This document shows, one piece after another, positions 6,711 through 7,394 of a stretch of DNA of 7,394 nucleotides. Position numbers and translations under genes: made by a program. How positions within the stretch are numbered: position 1 is the first letter of the stretch; every line of letters begins with the position of its first letter. The notes under the pieces were generated by a model, which was not told the DNA's origin, did not search any database, and was given only the letters and a program-made list of their open reading frames with translations. The stretch is from Micavibrio sp. (lineage in GTDB: Bacteria > Pseudomonadota > Alphaproteobacteria > Micavibrionales > Micavibrionaceae), in contig JALTZE010000010.1 of NCBI GenBank assembly GCA_027051315.1, positions 1-7,394 on the forward strand, in the 5' to 3' direction.

Positions 6711-7342
6711 ATCTGTAAATTACTCTTTCTCATTTCTCCACGTAACTTTCTCATTGCAAGCCTTATCCTTGATTTCACTGTTCCCAATGGAATATCAAGC
6801 TCTTTTGCAATATCACCATGACTTTTATCTTCAAAAAAATTTTTATATATAATATCTGATTGTTCTTGGGGTAATCCACTTATCGCCCTAGATATGGCAG
6901 CTGTACTTTCTGCTTTTTCTATCTTCGTATCAATATCATCTCCCTCAGGTATAAAATGAGGGTCTTTCATATCAAAATCACTCTTATTTCTTTTACGCAA
7001 GGCATCAACCTTCTTATTCCTTGCAATCGTATATATCCAGGTACTAGCTAATGCCTTACTAGAATCAAAAGAACCTGCCTTATTCCACACATTAAACATA
7101 GTTTCTTGCGTAATTTCCTCGGCTTGTTCGGCTGTACAACCAGTTCCTATCAAATAAGATTTAATTCTAGGAGCAAAATATTCGAATAATTCTATAAAAG
7201 ATTTTTTATCTTTTTTAGAACCAATATCCATCAATAATTTACTATATTTATCAATTTTATTATCATTGTCCATACGGACATTAAGCGGAAAATATTCAGC
7301 CTCGTAAAGTCTTTTATCATCATGCGCAAGATTCTCTAACAT
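6707..7342 (-). CDS. rpoE: ECF sigma factor RpoE (partner of ChrR)
   Basis: A group 4 (extracytoplasmic function) RNA polymerase sigma factor that directs a stress regulon and is held in check by ChrR. Sigma region 2 spans about 49-118: FIELFEYFAPRIKSYLIG, EEITQETMFNVWNKAG and STWIYTIARNKKVDALRKR, which contain the core-binding and -10-recognising helices. Sigma region 4 spans about 152-203, with LPQEQSDIIYKNFFEDKS and then the helix-turn-helix HGDIAKELDIPLGTVKSRIR that reads the -35. The start is unsure: the ATG at 7340-7342 gives 211 aa with a tail of about 23 extra residues, while the in-frame ATG at 7271-7273 (Met24) gives a more typical 188 aa; neither has a clear Shine-Dalgarno. Its TGA overlaps the chrR ATG by four bases (ATGA). 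Genes upstream are beyond the window. Confidence 0.93.
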   Translation of the reverse strand: MLENLAHDDKRLYEAEYFPLNVRMDNDNKIDKYSKLLMDIGSKKDKKSFIELFEYFAPRIKSYLIGTGCTAEQAEEITQETMFNVWNKAGSFDSSKALASTWIYTIARNKKVDALRKRNKSDFDMKDPHFIPEGDDIDTKIEKAESTAAISRAISGLPQEQSDIIYKNFFEDKSHGDIAKELDIPLGTVKSRIRLAMRKLRGEMRKSNLQI

Positions 7343-7347
7343 AAAAT

Positions 7348-7377
7348 AATGTACGAAAACTATATAATTTTAGATCA
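7348..7377 (-). promoter_or_regulatory. Possible ECF-type promoter upstream of rpoE
   Basis: On the minus strand TGATCT (7372-7377) matches five of six bases of the TGATCC -35 known for Rhodobacter RpoE, and 18 bases on is TACATT (7348-7353). The -10 matches the TAAGA consensus poorly. If used, transcription would start at about the ATG at 7342, which would favour the Met24 start. Autoregulation is common for rpoE-chrR operons, but here it is only a suggestion. Confidence 0.25.
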
Positions 7378-7394
7378 CATAAATTAGCTATAAC

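Overview
The window reads as ordinary chromosomal DNA from an AT-rich member of the Proteobacteria, most likely an alphaproteobacterium. The best lineage clues are an ECF sigma factor overlapping a ChrR-type cupin anti-sigma factor (the RpoE/ChrR arrangement known from Rhodobacter and relatives) and a TypA protein with alphaproteobacterial-looking sequence. I see no phage, transposon, CRISPR or RNA genes, and no gene-free stretch longer than about 120 bases.

Layout, left to right. Bases 1-783 (+) hold the 3' part of an AsmA-like, membrane-anchored envelope protein whose start lies off the window. It converges on a MATE-family multidrug/Na+ (or H+) antiporter (823-2166, -). A short divergent gap separates the antiporter from rsmC (2251-3276, +), a 16S rRNA guanine-N2 methyltransferase. 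rsmC converges on a broken gene (3290-4023, -) whose C-terminal half looks like a small outer-membrane beta-barrel. Its frame is interrupted by what looks like one missing base near 3913-3919, although it keeps a near-consensus promoter and a Shine-Dalgarno site. Next come typA/bipA (4086-5909, -), chrR (6024-6710, -) and rpoE (6707-7342, -). The last two overlap by four bases and form an operon transcribed toward typA.

How the genes may work together: rpoE-chrR is a stress-response switch in which ChrR holds the sigma factor until a signal (singlet oxygen or related damage in Rhodobacter) releases it. TypA is a ribosome-binding GTPase for stress and cold adaptation, and RsmC modifies the small ribosomal subunit. 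Two genes therefore act on ribosomes, two on regulation, and three on the envelope (AsmA-like, MATE, broken barrel).

The most interesting points are: (i) this ChrR lacks both cysteines of the usual N-terminal zinc site but has a CPAC motif near its C-terminus; (ii) a hairpin directly before typA buries its ribosome-binding site; (iii) an exact 11-bp direct repeat with a 21-bp period lies upstream of typA, and its core recurs upstream of rpoE; (iv) the outer-membrane gene carries a precisely located frameshift. I did not find a convincing new multi-gene system.
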